A stretch of DNA of 64,000 bases, taken from NCBI GenBank assembly GCA_963835585.1, contig CAWIGF010000001.1:275841-339840 (forward strand), in the 5' to 3' direction. Source of the DNA: UBA10107 sp963835585 (GTDB lineage Archaea > Nanobdellota > Nanobdellia > Woesearchaeales > UBA10107). The position numbers and the translations under genes were made by a program. The notes under the pieces were generated by a model that was not told the DNA's origin, did no database searches, and saw only the letters and a program-made list of their open reading frames with translations. Below are positions 40,902-53,200 of the stretch, piece after piece (the first letter of the stretch is position 1; each line of letters begins with the position of its first letter).

Positions 40902-43835
40902 TTATTTCCTCTTTTTGTTCTTTTTATTTATGTTTGATAACTCATCTATGTTTTTCTTGGAAGATGGAAGTTTTTTGAAGACATCCTCTTTTGACTTTGA
41001 GAGCGACGAAAGCTTTTCGACGGCATCCCGACTTTTTGTCAGTTTCTCCAAATCAGAAATATTTTCTCCCGATTTTCCGAGCTTTGATAGATCATCTACG
41101 GCGGATTTTCCGCTTATCTTCTGGAATGCACTACTGAGACGGTCAAAGACTGATCTGTTGTCTGGTAAAGCCTTACTTACTGCCCCTTTGCTGATAATTG
41201 GCTCCTGCTTGACTATTTTTTGCTGTATTTTTATAGGTTCGATGCCTCCTCCTTGTTTCTTGACTTCAGTTGTTCCTTTTCGAGAGAATTTGGAGAATAT
41301 CTCCTCTTTCTGTTGCTCACGCAATGCCTTTTGTTTTTGCAGCATCTCAATCATTTGTTTTGTCGCGGCAAGATCTTCTTTCTTCATAGGAGGCATCTGC
41401 TTTTGTGGATAATTTCCCTTTATGTTTCCTTGAAGTTGATTGATTTGACCTTTGATTGGAGGCTTACCTGACATTTTCTGGATCAATATATTTTTTTGAC
41501 CATAGCAGAGATACCCTGCACCGCCAATAACACCCAAAGATATCAATAAAAGAATCGGCCTTGGAAGATAATAAATAAACCAATCTATTATAACAAACAG
41601 AAGTGCAACACCGCCCAATATAACAACATAAGTTCCTGTCTGCTTGTCTGTTTTGAAATAAAATAATAACAAAAGTCCTGTCAATATAACCAAAATTCCT
41701 ATGAAAAGAAGGCTGTATCTGAAGAAATCTCCTGCATTTGATGAAATAACAGGAGCCGTGACATTTACTGATGTCGACGAAGCGCAGAAACCGTACTGAC
41801 AACTACTGGATGAGCAATCAGAATCCAGGCTGCATGCCTTTCCTGGAGAACATGGAGGGCATGATGGTCCACCACAATCCACATCAGTCTCTAATCCATT
41901 CTTCACTCCATCAGTGCATGATGTTGCCTCGCAGGTATTGTTTGTTCCGCAGAAATTGCTTGTGCAATCAGAATTTACCGCACATACTGCACCAATAGGA
42001 GCTAGAGAAGGAGCCGGAGCTGATTGGCATGTATCATTAATGCAGAAATTGCTTGTGCAATCGGAATTTACTGTGCACGGAGAACCTATTGAACCAACCG
42101 ATGAACTATTGACATATATTGTCTGTCCGGCATATCCTGTGTTTCCATAGATATCCTGCGCTTGGGCACAAATATATTGTGTCTGCGTTAATGTGAATTC
42201 GCTTCCAGGTGTGTTTGATGTACAATTTTCATATCCAAGTCCATATTGTATAGTTGTATTGTCGCAGCCATTTTGCGAATCACATAAGATATCCACTAGA
42301 GTCCCATAAGATGTTTGTGTCGGAACGAAAATAAGGACAGGAGGAGTTCTTGAGTGGCATGCAGCACTTTCATTTGGATTAAATACTATATCTCCTGTTG
42401 ACTGATCGGATGGGACGCCTGCATTGCTTATTGCGAACGCCTGTACGGTGTAGTCATTATCTATTAACAAATCCAAATCATTTACTGAAAATGAACCAGA
42501 TGAAGAAAATGTCCAATTTATTGATAGATTTGTTCCGGATATTGTATAATTGTATCCTGCTATTCCTGATATGTTCTGCGTCGATGAAAATAACATATCA
42601 ATTACATCAGGAGAGCATGAGGTCAGATTTATCATTGGTGCCGTTGGAGGAGTGTTGTCTATCGTAAATGTTTGTGTTGCAGTCTGGGATTCGCTCGGCG
42701 TGTAACACAAAACACTAATTGAATGCGTTCCATTCAGTATTGAGGTTGATACAGGAAGTGTTTGTATTTCACCACTTAAATTACCAGATGTCATTTGCTG
42801 AGGAGCACCGCCATCGAGAGCCAATGTGCATGTTGCCGGCTTATTTGTCGTCACCTGATAATTTCCGCTCAAACTTTGTATAAACTCAGATGGATAATTT
42901 ATTTCAATCTCCAATCCTGGCTGAAGAGCAACTGTTATCTCCTGGGACAAGGATGCTGTTGTTTCGGCAAGGTTACTGCATACAATATTATAATTGTAAT
43001 CTCCATTCGATTGTATTGTTGAAGGGTATGAAAAATATTGCGAAGGATAATATGAATATGTCGAGGCATCAGAGAAAGATTGACCATCGAATATATTTCC
43101 ATTCCAGGAACAGACAACACGCTCATTGGAACTTAGAACTATTGTTGTTGCAGGAGGATATGATATGACAGGATTCTGACTTACGCTTTCTATCGATATG
43201 GAAGGAGTTCCATCATCATAACCGAAAGGAAGCTCGTTCGAAACGTTTAATCCTAAACTATCAACGCACGAAACATACAGAATGGGTAATTCATTCAAAT
43301 CTTCATGAAGGAATATGTCTCTGCCAGTCGTCGCATCAAAATTATGTATGGTGTGAAGCAACCCTCCTGTGACATCAAATGAATTCATCTGATCATATGA
43401 CTCTTGAGTCAAACTCCACTTGCAAGTCGCTGCTCTGGACGTACCCACTGTCAAATTGAACACTTGCGTACGAGATATACCCGTGACAGGGTTCACAAAG
43501 AAAATATTTGTTTCATTCACATCCATTATTAGTGTTTTCGAGTAAACTTTCGTGTTGCCAATCAAATCTGAGGCATCTACAACAAATGAATAGAATCCAT
43601 TCAGAAGAGGAGATAATGGATTGAATAAGAAGGTTTTGTTATCTGTAGTTGTATTTGACAGGGAAATTGGTTGCCCGGCCCCATATATCAAGCTGAAGTT
43701 AATCAAATTCACTGACTCATTGAACGTTGCCTGGATTTCTGGCATCGCAGTATCAGTCACAACTATTACTCCCGAAGCAAATGCTACCGAAATCGTGCAT
43801 AATGCGACAACAAACAAAATAAAAATATTTTTCAT
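40902..43835 (-). CDS. Giant membrane-anchored Cys-rich surface protein
   Basis: 977 aa from ATG 43835, chosen for AAAGAGG 5-6 nt upstream and a good signal peptide (MKNIFILFVVALCTISVAFA). Ig-like beta repeats fill the first 550 residues. A Cys-rich stretch follows with repeated CxVNSDCTSNFC units and DVDCGGPSCPPC, reminiscent of bacterial EGF/Dickkopf-like adhesin segments. Three transmembrane helices (about residues 715-790) lead to a long Lys/Gln/Met-rich cytoplasmic tail (MIEMLQKQKALREQQKEE), likely coiled coil. It could link the external structure to internal partners. Confidence 0.8.
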   Translation of the reverse strand: MKNIFILFVVALCTISVAFASGVIVVTDTAMPEIQATFNESVNLINFSLIYGAGQPISLSNTTTDNKTFLFNPLSPLLNGFYSFVVDASDLIGNTKVYSKTLIMDVNETNIFFVNPVTGISRTQVFNLTVGTSRAATCKWSLTQESYDQMNSFDVTGGLLHTIHNFDATTGRDIFLHEDLNELPILYVSCVDSLGLNVSNELPFGYDDGTPSISIESVSQNPVISYPPATTIVLSSNERVVCSWNGNIFDGQSFSDASTYSYYPSQYFSYPSTIQSNGDYNYNIVCSNLAETTASLSQEITVALQPGLEIEINYPSEFIQSLSGNYQVTTNKPATCTLALDGGAPQQMTSGNLSGEIQTLPVSTSILNGTHSISVLCYTPSESQTATQTFTIDNTPPTAPMINLTSCSPDVIDMLFSSTQNISGIAGYNYTISGTNLSINWTFSSSGSFSVNDLDLLIDNDYTVQAFAISNAGVPSDQSTGDIVFNPNESAACHSRTPPVLIFVPTQTSYGTLVDILCDSQNGCDNTTIQYGLGYENCTSNTPGSEFTLTQTQYICAQAQDIYGNTGYAGQTIYVNSSSVGSIGSPCTVNSDCTSNFCINDTCQSAPAPSLAPIGAVCAVNSDCTSNFCGTNNTCEATSCTDGVKNGLETDVDCGGPSCPPCSPGKACSLDSDCSSSSCQYGFCASSTSVNVTAPVISSNAGDFFRYSLLFIGILVILTGLLLLFYFKTDKQTGTYVVILGGVALLFVIIDWFIYYLPRPILLLISLGVIGGAGYLCYGQKNILIQKMSGKPPIKGQINQLQGNIKGNYPQKQMPPMKKEDLAATKQMIEMLQKQKALREQQKEEIFSKFSRKGTTEVKKQGGGIEPIKIQQKIVKQEPIISKGAVSKALPDNRSVFDRLSSAFQKISGKSAVDDLSKLGKSGENISDLEKLTKSRDAVEKLSSLSKSKEDVFKKLPSSKKNIDELSNINKKNKKRK

Positions 43836-43843
43836 GAGCCTCT

Positions 43844-46800
43844 TTAACATGTCCCAGGTATCAGTATGTTTCCAAACAATAAGCATCTTAAGTAAGGAGG
43901 TGTTAATTTCTTGAGGATAACAACATTCTTGCTAACAACATTTCCTGCTTCATCGACTAAAAACAACTGGATTTTATTGATAGTGTTGGTGTACGTTTGT
44001 CCGACAAGATTTACGGAAGGGAATACAAATGTCTGCACACTGCCCTGGACTGAAGCGTAATATACCTTTTGATCCTGTCCTATTATGTAGACAGTCGTTA
44101 TGTTATTTACCGAACTTTCTGGATAAGTTCCAGCCATAAATATCGACTGCTGCCTCGATGTCAGAACACCACTTAAATTCTTAACTTCATTCACCAAGTT
44201 AAATGTAAGATTGACGGAATCCGAGCTGAATATTGTATTGACAACATTAAAGCTTTCCGATTCTGTGGATTTAATTCCTGCTCCAGTTGTCATCGTAACT
44301 GAAATAGTATGCACTCCATTTGCTAGATTGCCCATGTTTTGGTTGAAAATATACAATCCTGAATTTACGTAACTCATGCCTCCGACAACAGAACCATCTA
44401 TGCTTACCGTTCCTGTAAGTTCAAACTTATCATTTGTGACATCTGCCTCTATATGCAGAGGATTTGCGTTTGTGAATGAATTCGTGAATATTTTGAAAGA
44501 AGGGGTCGTTATGTCCGATGTGTTAGCAATAGGTGTACTAGATAGGTTTACAAATACTTGTTGATCAATAATATCATAATTGTTATTTGAATCCTCTGCA
44601 CGGATTTCTACTGTATTCATGTCTATGCTAAGATTCAATATATTGGATGAATAAAGAGTTTCTGGATTACCATTCACAACGAACTGGTATGAATAATCCG
44701 AGGACCCGGGAGGCATGTAATAACTAGGATTTCTGCTTGTGAGATAATATGTCCCGTCGGCAACGTATTCATTAGGTGGTGAGATTATCGGATATGGGAA
44801 CGGTACATCAACAGCATATTCATTGACATAACCAGGTGGGAAACTGGAAGAAGTTATGTTGTTCAAATCAGACATGATGCCGCCAATAAGCGCATGACCG
44901 ATATAATCATCAGATATGTTGACAAGACCAACCCAAACTAATCCATCACTATCTGTCGCAACGAATGTCACATTGTACTGCGGATATGCACCGTCACTCA
45001 GTCCATTTTGAGGCTGGAAGTACATTGAAACTGAGTTAAGTGATTTTGATGAATTTAAGACAATGAAATTCATCCCTTTTATCAGGCTTGGAATACCACT
45101 ACCATAATTATTTTCGATCGTAACTACTCCTACTGCCGGAACCGTATCAACAATATTGATGTTGGCCGTTCTGCTTGCAATGTTGTTGAGCGTATCGTTT
45201 GCATAAATTGTCAAGTATGCAGGATATGTTGATGATATCGGCCACGTTCCAGTGGATATTCTTCCAGACCAGATTCCACTTCCTGGATAAGTTTGGCTTA
45301 GGTAATAACTAGTCCCGATACTATCGGCTGCCCAGACATCGCTGACTCTTGAAGAGGAAGCTCCTGTTCCCGGTTTCACATCTTCTACAGGATTGTATGA
45401 ATTACCAACCATAAGGGTGAAATCATTTCCAGACTCTATTGTCAAATCGTTATCATTGGTATTTTGATCATAAATTGGTACATTTGTCAGATTTGGACCT
45501 AATGAATCATGAATCACATTGACCGACGATGATTGCACATTTCCTGCGAGATCTGCGACGTGAACCCATAAAGTGTATATGTCTTGAAGGTAGAAAGGAA
45601 CTTCCGCTGTTGCCTGCATTGATGCTGTTGTTTGGAAGAACGTTTGATTCCAGACTGAATCCCCCTTTGAATCAAATAGCTCATAATATGTTCCTGGAAC
45701 AGATAACGGAGCTACATCACCAGAACCGGTGTTGTTTATGTTGATAGCGAGTGTCAAAGACTGCTGCTTTGTTTCAAACGATTGGTTGAAAGGATATGCC
45801 AGTGTAAACTGAGGTGCCGTATTATCGACTTTTACCTGGATAGTTTGAGTTGGCTGTACATTGCCAATTGCATCGACAGAATAATAATTCATTGTTGATG
45901 AAGCGCCAGGAATAGGAATTGGGTATGACGTAATTCCTGTGTTTAATGGAGTACATGACGGATTGCTACTTATGCAATAGTAAACACTACCGCAACCAGC
46001 TTCATTTGGATAATAAGTTCCCTCTCCTTGCGGAACATCAGAACACGTAAGCGTTATTGTGCTCGTTAGATTATTTACCCATATCACAGAACCCTGATAG
46101 CCATTGCTCACAGATATATTTGTGACAGGAAATATATTATCGACAGTCACATGTATGTCATCGCTTGCTGTTCCAAATAAGGGGTTGTTTATTGAATTAA
46201 GCTGACAGGCAACATGGAATACCTGATTCTGAACTCCTGAAAGGATGTTGACAAATGCAGAATGAGTATAAGGAGCTGTTTGTGTGTTTGTTGTGAAAGG
46301 TATCCATGAAGAATCGCCATAGTTATGATCTATAGGCGAAACGGTCGAATATTTGCAAGTTCCCTGATATTGAGTCAACACAGATATTGGAACATTTACG
46401 CTTGTGTTAACGGTTTCTATCGATGGATCTGATATGATCATATTGGCGTCAATAGGAATTGGATTTGAATGACTCTTTCTTAAATTTCCTGCACGGTCAT
46501 AGCATTCCCAGAAGTATTGAACAGTTATTCCTGAGTTATAACCGCTTCCCGTAGGAATATCTGCGTATGTTTCGAACCATGAATTTGCGAACACATTTCC
46601 AAGTGACGTTGCAGTCGATAATAATTTTGTTGGAGATACTGAAGTCCCTCCAACCGCAATCTTAAACAAGCCTGTATTGTCGTCATCTATGCACTGGGAC
46701 TCATTATCGTTTGGTGCAAAATATGGATTTCCTAAATTATCATACATTGTTGCTTCTTGAGGGAGAGCCAGTTGTGCCGTGAACGTAACATTATTTCCAT

Positions 46801-49800
46801 CGATATGCGGATCCAATGTATAATTGAAAGTAATGTATGGTGGAATAGTATCAAGAATTATTGTCATATTTTTTACATGTTCCAAGTTATGGGCACTATC
46901 CTCTGAAAAGTAACTCAATATGAGAGGACAATTGTAAGGAGGGCAAAATGGTGAAGAACTTGGATTTGACTTAGATATCGCTCCATTTGTATTTTGAGTG
47001 TTGTATATTGGATATGATGGTTGGGCACCACTATTAGATGTTGGAACAGATAAAGAAAACCATGTTATTGGTTGGTTTCCTGGATATGCGTCATATGCGA
47101 CAGAATAGTTGAAATTTATGCTGTTTGTATACAATGGTGCAATGACGTTCGTTACAGGTATGGTTGTGTCAAGAAGGCAAGGAGTATCATAGAGAGTATC
47201 ACAATCCTGCCCATTATTTGGAAGTTCAGAAGGATTGTAACTATCCCCTTGATTTTCGTCAGCATCGCGAGTGCAATATGTAGTAAGACTCAAAGGATCT
47301 GAGAATAGTTTGCATATTCCAATATTGAACAAATCGTTGCTTCTATTCAAGATTGAATTTGTTCCGGAACTTTTTGCATATTGGCTGTTGTCATTAAGCA
47401 TCCAGGAAACGTTCACTGCAACTCCTTGGTTTTTTCCAGTAGAGTTTACGCAGTCATGCTGATTGTCGCCGTAATCGACGCATGATACTTGGGAACTGTT
47501 TAAACATGTTCCATCATAATTGAAATAACAAGATTGACCATATAAGGAGCATAATTCTTTTGCAATAGACGTTTGACTTTGCCCTGAAGCGAAAACATTA
47601 TTTGTGATGGGACTTCGCGAATTGAAATTTGAGCAACTCTGCTGCGAGGGATCAGTAGGTCTGCATACACCAATTCCCAATTGGGCATACGACGAAGAAC
47701 TTTTCCATTCACATCCGCTTATACATTTCTGTGTGCCACATGCTTCCTGTGAAACATAATCATAGCAGGAGTTTACTCCGGAACAATAATAGTATTTGTC
47801 AGTTACTGTATTCGAATAATCTTGATAGCAGGGAACGTTTGAACTTGGCAAGCATGAATAGAATGGCGTTCCCAAAGATACATTGAAAATGAATGTATTA
47901 TATCCTATCCCCCCGAAAAGCGGGTTGCTTTGCGATACTTGCTGGAAGAATACGCCAAATGGTCTGTTGCACATGTTGCAGGCAGTCTGTGGCTCGCATG
48001 CTGGTTGACCAGAACTCTCGGTGCATATTTCATTTCCACAAGGTGTGTTAGTCCTCTGTCCGTTCGTGCATTGAACTATCTGGTTGCCTTGGCAGATTGT
48101 TTTATCTCCTGATAGGCAAAGAGGATCTCCTGTCGTCATACAAACAATGTTTGATTGAAGAGATGTTATTCCATTTTCTCCCCCAAACTCATAATTAGCT
48201 GTGACTTGATAACAATAATTTGTGTTGCCGGATACGTTTTGATCCGAATAGGACGCCTCTGAAGAAGGTGAGGGAAATGCAATTGGTGTGAACTGACTTG
48301 ATGCTATTCTTCGTGAGACAGTGAATGATAATTGTGGCACGCATGTTGCAGTCCATCCAAGATTTATTGCTCCATTATTTTCGGTAAGATTGAAAGCAGT
48401 AACATTTCCAAGATTTCCTATTGAGCATGATGTTGAAGAGAGAATAATATTTCCTGTATTTACGGGACTGTCTATTCCAGCAGCTATGATATATGTTGCT
48501 GTATTGTATCCTGATTTTGAGAAATAAAGAGTTATTGGATTCTGTGAACTAAATAACTGGAGAGAAAATGAACCATCTGAGTTTGTGGAACTAAAAGAAG
48601 TTCCATCAAAGATGCTTACATCAGCTAGTCCATTTCCATTTTCATCTAAAACTTTTCCGGTTGCCGTAAACTTTGGAACCTCGCTCAATGGTATTTTAAT
48701 TGGTGATGCTGGGGTCGTAACGATAACATAGTCGGACGGATAATAACCAGGACTTTTATCTGCGCTAACGGAATACGTTCCTTCAGGCAATGTTATGTTT
48801 ACTAACCCGTTTGAGTTAGCTGTATATGTCTGCAAAACTGAGCTACCATCAGATGCTGTGAATGAAACCATTACTGTCGCATATGGTATTGGAGCGTTAC
48901 TATTGCTAGAATCAACGACATACACAGCCAAAGGACTTGTTAAAGCTGATGTAGAACTAGAGGAGACAGTCATTATTACATTTATCTGGCTATTTTGAAT
49001 AAATGAAAATGACTGCTGATATGTGGCAAATCCATTTGCCATCGCTTGAACGACATAATTTGATCCGGAAAGAATTGAAAAGTTAAATTTTCCATTAGAA
49101 TCAGACGTTGCTGTTGCTGATTGCACAAACGACCCTGCTGGAGATACTACTATTGAAGCTCCAGAAATAACATTGCCTGATGTTGAGCTGTTGTAAACAG
49201 TTCCATTTACGTATACAGTCTGTCTAGGAGATAATGCCAATGAAATTACCATATAATTTGTGACAAAGTTTGTATCGTTTGTCTTTTGCTGTAAATTTGA
49301 ATTTTGCGGAGATGCAACAACATGAACAGGACCGAACGGAACAAGTGTGAAAGCTGCTAAACCATTACTGTCAGTCAGTATTGTTGAAGAATATCCCGAT
49401 GCAGTTAATGTGACAGAGGCTGATGCCTGTGGATTTTTTGACGTGTCGGTTACATTGATTGTTAAAGTCCCTGTTGTCTGTGCGGGAGAAATGATGATAT
49501 TTGGGGCAGTTACAGATCCTGATGAAAGTGAAACCTGAACATTTCCTGAGTTCACTACTCCATTTATTGTTGCGGTTGCCGAGATATATGTCGAACCAAG
49601 AGAATTACATACTAGAGTGTAACCACCAGTCTGATTTGTTATTGTGCTCTGAGTTCCGCATGTTACTGTCGCTCCAGGATAAGGAGTTGTCCCCAGCAAA
49701 ACTTCTCCGGAAACAGAAGGTAAACCATTTGAAACAACTGGCGCATTGGGAGCGGTACATTGGGAATCAGACGTAATAGGGAATGTGTAGTTCAGAGTAT

Positions 49801-50116
49801 AGCCTATATTTGCACAGACATTTTTGATAGCACTGTATTCTGGATAGTATGACTTTTGACCTGCAGCCAATTGGCAAACATTACAAACGCGTGCGCACTG
49901 GCTAGGATGATTACTGCACGAATCGGAATAAAATTGTGCGTTTGTATTTCCAAGAGTGCAAGTTGCCTGTGTAAAAAATACATCATTTACAGTCGCACTA
50001 CATATGTAGTCAGAAGAGCCAGCGTCTAAATTTATACAACAGGGATCAGCAAAAGACAAGGGAATTATAAATAAGGAGACGAGAAACAAGACTACGAAAA
50101 AGCCGGTTTTGTCCAT
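43844..50116 (-). CDS. 2090-aa secreted repeat protein (giant)
   Basis: Largest gene in the window. Sec-type signal (MDKTGFFVVLFLVSLFIIPL), Cys-rich start (PCCINLDAG), then at least four carboxypeptidase-regulatory-like beta repeats (VSGEVLLGTTPYPGATVTCG, VYVNGTVYNSSTSG, VTGKVLDENGNG-like forms). After that a fibronectin-like and Cys-rich middle (GDKTICQGNQIVQC, EPQTACNMC), then a long series of Ig-like domains with sequons to the C-terminus. No C-terminal transmembrane helix is seen, so it may be released or bound to another subunit. A TATA element is at 50180-50192. Likely adhesin or stalk. Confidence 0.85.
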   Translation of the reverse strand: MDKTGFFVVLFLVSLFIIPLSFADPCCINLDAGSSDYICSATVNDVFFTQATCTLGNTNAQFYSDSCSNHPSQCARVCNVCQLAAGQKSYYPEYSAIKNVCANIGYTLNYTFPITSDSQCTAPNAPVVSNGLPSVSGEVLLGTTPYPGATVTCGTQSTITNQTGGYTLVCNSLGSTYISATATINGVVNSGNVQVSLSSGSVTAPNIIISPAQTTGTLTINVTDTSKNPQASASVTLTASGYSSTILTDSNGLAAFTLVPFGPVHVVASPQNSNLQQKTNDTNFVTNYMVISLALSPRQTVYVNGTVYNSSTSGNVISGASIVVSPAGSFVQSATATSDSNGKFNFSILSGSNYVVQAMANGFATYQQSFSFIQNSQINVIMTVSSSSTSALTSPLAVYVVDSSNSNAPIPYATVMVSFTASDGSSVLQTYTANSNGLVNITLPEGTYSVSADKSPGYYPSDYVIVTTPASPIKIPLSEVPKFTATGKVLDENGNGLADVSIFDGTSFSSTNSDGSFSLQLFSSQNPITLYFSKSGYNTATYIIAAGIDSPVNTGNIILSSTSCSIGNLGNVTAFNLTENNGAINLGWTATCVPQLSFTVSRRIASSQFTPIAFPSPSSEASYSDQNVSGNTNYCYQVTANYEFGGENGITSLQSNIVCMTTGDPLCLSGDKTICQGNQIVQCTNGQRTNTPCGNEICTESSGQPACEPQTACNMCNRPFGVFFQQVSQSNPLFGGIGYNTFIFNVSLGTPFYSCLPSSNVPCYQDYSNTVTDKYYYCSGVNSCYDYVSQEACGTQKCISGCEWKSSSSYAQLGIGVCRPTDPSQQSCSNFNSRSPITNNVFASGQSQTSIAKELCSLYGQSCYFNYDGTCLNSSQVSCVDYGDNQHDCVNSTGKNQGVAVNVSWMLNDNSQYAKSSGTNSILNRSNDLFNIGICKLFSDPLSLTTYCTRDADENQGDSYNPSELPNNGQDCDTLYDTPCLLDTTIPVTNVIAPLYTNSINFNYSVAYDAYPGNQPITWFSLSVPTSNSGAQPSYPIYNTQNTNGAISKSNPSSSPFCPPYNCPLILSYFSEDSAHNLEHVKNMTIILDTIPPYITFNYTLDPHIDGNNVTFTAQLALPQEATMYDNLGNPYFAPNDNESQCIDDDNTGLFKIAVGGTSVSPTKLLSTATSLGNVFANSWFETYADIPTGSGYNSGITVQYFWECYDRAGNLRKSHSNPIPIDANMIISDPSIETVNTSVNVPISVLTQYQGTCKYSTVSPIDHNYGDSSWIPFTTNTQTAPYTHSAFVNILSGVQNQVFHVACQLNSINNPLFGTASDDIHVTVDNIFPVTNISVSNGYQGSVIWVNNLTSTITLTCSDVPQGEGTYYPNEAGCGSVYYCISSNPSCTPLNTGITSYPIPIPGASSTMNYYSVDAIGNVQPTQTIQVKVDNTAPQFTLAYPFNQSFETKQQSLTLAININNTGSGDVAPLSVPGTYYELFDSKGDSVWNQTFFQTTASMQATAEVPFYLQDIYTLWVHVADLAGNVQSSSVNVIHDSLGPNLTNVPIYDQNTNDNDLTIESGNDFTLMVGNSYNPVEDVKPGTGASSSRVSDVWAADSIGTSYYLSQTYPGSGIWSGRISTGTWPISSTYPAYLTIYANDTLNNIASRTANINIVDTVPAVGVVTIENNYGSGIPSLIKGMNFIVLNSSKSLNSVSMYFQPQNGLSDGAYPQYNVTFVATDSDGLVWVGLVNISDDYIGHALIGGIMSDLNNITSSSFPPGYVNEYAVDVPFPYPIISPPNEYVADGTYYLTSRNPSYYMPPGSSDYSYQFVVNGNPETLYSSNILNLSIDMNTVEIRAEDSNNNYDIIDQQVFVNLSSTPIANTSDITTPSFKIFTNSFTNANPLHIEADVTNDKFELTGTVSIDGSVVGGMSYVNSGLYIFNQNMGNLANGVHTISVTMTTGAGIKSTESESFNVVNTIFSSDSVNLTFNLVNEVKNLSGVLTSRQQSIFMAGTYPESSVNNITTVYIIGQDQKVYYASVQGSVQTFVFPSVNLVGQTYTNTINKIQLFLVDEAGNVVSKNVVILKKLTPPYLRCLLFGNILIPGTC

Positions 50117-50179
50117 CAGTACGCTCTTTTTTACAGCTCAAAATACGACCAGCTGCTTGATGATTTTTAGCAAAGCTTC

Positions 50180-50192
50180 ATTTATAAATATT
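50180..50192 (-). promoter_or_regulatory. TATA element for the 2090-aa gene operon
   Basis: ATTTATAAATATT on the minus strand lies about 65 nt before ATG 50116. It falls between the 1012-aa gene end (50221) and this ATG, so the six genes from 50116 to 38258 probably form a separate transcript. Confidence 0.5.
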
Positions 50193-50220
50193 GTGCTCGT
50201 TTCGGGCTAAAACCTTCGTT

Positions 50221-53200
50221 TTATGGACCTTTGCAGGTTGGATTTGTATTATCTGTGGCACTAGAACCGCAACAATGACCAGAAACCATTCTTCCCTGCA
50301 CACCATTGAAAGATGATAACTTACAATAGTTGGCGGTAAGAGAATCATACGACTTACTCTGCATGATGCATGCATTGTTTTGAACAATGTAGTAGTTGTA
50401 TGCAAAATCCCCAGAAGCATCGGAAACGACAGGGCCATCAGGCCATGTTTGCGTATTTCCAGTAGAACATGATGGAGGGACTAATCCGCTGCATAAACCA
50501 GTCACTTGCACACATTTTGACCCAGGAATTGGAACAACGTCACTTGGATTTGTATCGGAATTTGAGGCAGAATCCAAACTACTACAATCAGTTGTTTTGT
50601 TGTAATACGGAACATTTGAACTATCAATGGACGAAGATGGTTTACAGAAATATTGGACCAATACATTGTTTTGACAAGAATCATGTGAAGATGATGGGAT
50701 TAGCTGGCAACTGGCTGATGGCGTCCCTGATCCTGAGCAAGGAGTTGCATCCACTTGTGTGTAAGAGATATATCCTTGTCCTTGATAGGGCGTGCATGTC
50801 TGATCTGAATAGCAATTGTGACATAGATTATTTGTTGTTTGAGAACATCCATTTGTTCCGCATGTTGCGTTGCACAAATAATGTGCCTGATTAGATGTCG
50901 AGTCAGTAAATCCAATCTCGCTATTTGGATCCGCTACACATTTTGGATATTTATTACATTGTATGCTCGCATGCTGAGTTAAGTTTTGGAAATTAGTACC
51001 ATCATAATGGATACATTTTGCTTGGTTTATATCAGGGGTTTCAGAATTTGGTTGTAATAAAGGAATAGATGGTCCGCTACAGTCCGCAATAGTGCTTGAA
51101 GTTATATCCGAGCAAGACGGGACAATTGGTTTAATTATTTCCTGAATCAATCCTGTGCAAATATTACCTCTCGTCCCGTCGCAATTTCTTGTGAAGCTTC
51201 TCTCGAAAATTAAATCAGAAAGAGATGGTTGGGAAGGAGGTAAGAAAGCTGTTGGATACAAACCTTGTGATGAATCATAGGAATTCACGTATTTACTCAA
51301 ATTAAATGAGAGGTAACTTCCATAAGTTTTATTTTGATAGCAAATTTCATCTAAACCACTAATTATTCCTCCTGGATTGCAGCATGCGGCGTCCGCTAAA
51401 AAAGGATCTAATGTGTTATATGGGAATGGAGGCCCTCCATTAGGATGATAAATGCAAGCCTTTGGATATAAAATTGTTTCATTTTCTACAGAATAATCTT
51501 CCTCGTGAGGAACATTTACCTCAACTATTGATTTGACTGTGAAGAAAAGCGAAGGACTATTGAACATTTCTCCATAAGAAGTTTTTATATTTGTAATGTC
51601 ATAGGGACTCAAAGGAAGATTAAGTACATTTGTTGCGCTCATATTTCTATATATCGGGATACCATTCGAATCATCTATTTCCCATGAAAATTGATAATTT
51701 CCAGGATTGTATAATTTTTGTGTCACAGCTGTTATTGAATATGGATCTTCAAAACTGAAATCGGATGTTTGGTATGGATTTGTCGCATTGAGAGAAAGCT
51801 TTAGCAAATCATCAATTAGAATTCTTATTGTTTCGCTATCGCAATACTCTGCATTGCATACTGTAATGTTAAGCTCGTGCGGACCATCATCGGACGATAC
51901 AAGATTTGCTGTTGCATTTCCTGATATAATGAAATTAGAACTCTTGGTCCATCTACTTTGTGCGAGAGGGACAGAATTGTAATTAATAGTAGGACATCCA
52001 CCCGTAGTAGATTTAATTACTATATCTGTATCGTTATAATTTTCTAGCCAGCCTGAATATGAGAAATGGATATATTGTTGTTCGGTATCGAACGCAGTGG
52101 GCGATATAGTGATTGGCTCATTCTCTAATCCAATTATGTCATAAGTGCCGCATTGAGGATATGAATCATTTCCATAAGGGCCAAATATATCAAGATAATT
52201 CAATACAGGTGGTCTTTTTTCGATTAAAAATTGTAGTGCAAGAGGATTTTTTGGATCTGCTTCAGTGTCTAGAATCCTGAACAGGATATCGTGTCCAACA
52301 ACATCATCATGACGTTCGATATCAAATCCACTATTACCTCCGTTGAACTTCGCGCTTGCTAGGCTTAAAAATCCTGAACTGATGTTAAATGTCGGTGCAT
52401 TCGGACTCGTTGCGCTCATGACGACTGCAGATCTTGCTAGGGAATAAGCCAGCTTAAACCGCGTCTTTTGCGTGCTTTCAAAAGAGTACAAGTTTACGAT
52501 TGGCTGGCCAACCGTCGGGGATATTGATAGAGGAAAATTTATTGTAGCAGATATGCCTGTATCTGAGAAAAAGACCGAGTCAGTGATGTTACCTTCTTGT
52601 ATGTTAAATGATGTATTGATGCTCTGGATTGACTGAAAATTAACACAATTCTGAATGTACGCAGAGATATATGACTCCAACTCTTTCTGGACTGAGAATG
52701 AAACATCCCAGCCACCTTCAGTTGAAGAACATCCTGAATTGCCGTCTTTGCAAAGCTTAGGCATATTGATTATGCCAAATGGCATATTGTTGAATAATGG
52801 ATTCAACGAACTATAATAACAATATGCAGGAGGGATATTGAAATTATTATAACCTGGTATGCATGGATATTGCGGTGTATTTATTGGACTTTTAAAGATT
52901 GCATACGAAACAAAATAAGTTGTATTTTGATCTACATATGGATATGATTTTTCAGAGCCAACCAAAGCGCCTGGCTGCGGAGAGAAAATTATTCCCCCTT
53001 GCTTGGAAAGAATATCAATTCCCGAAGCAAGTGCTTTATCTCCGCATTGAGAGACATAAAAACGCAGAGGTTGTGATGCAACAATATCATTCAGAACCTT
53101 TTGAGCCTCCGCTTGAATGTTTGTGTTCTGAACACTTCCTGAAACATAAAAAACAAATCCAAAAATAATAATTATGACGATACCTAAAATGATAAACACA

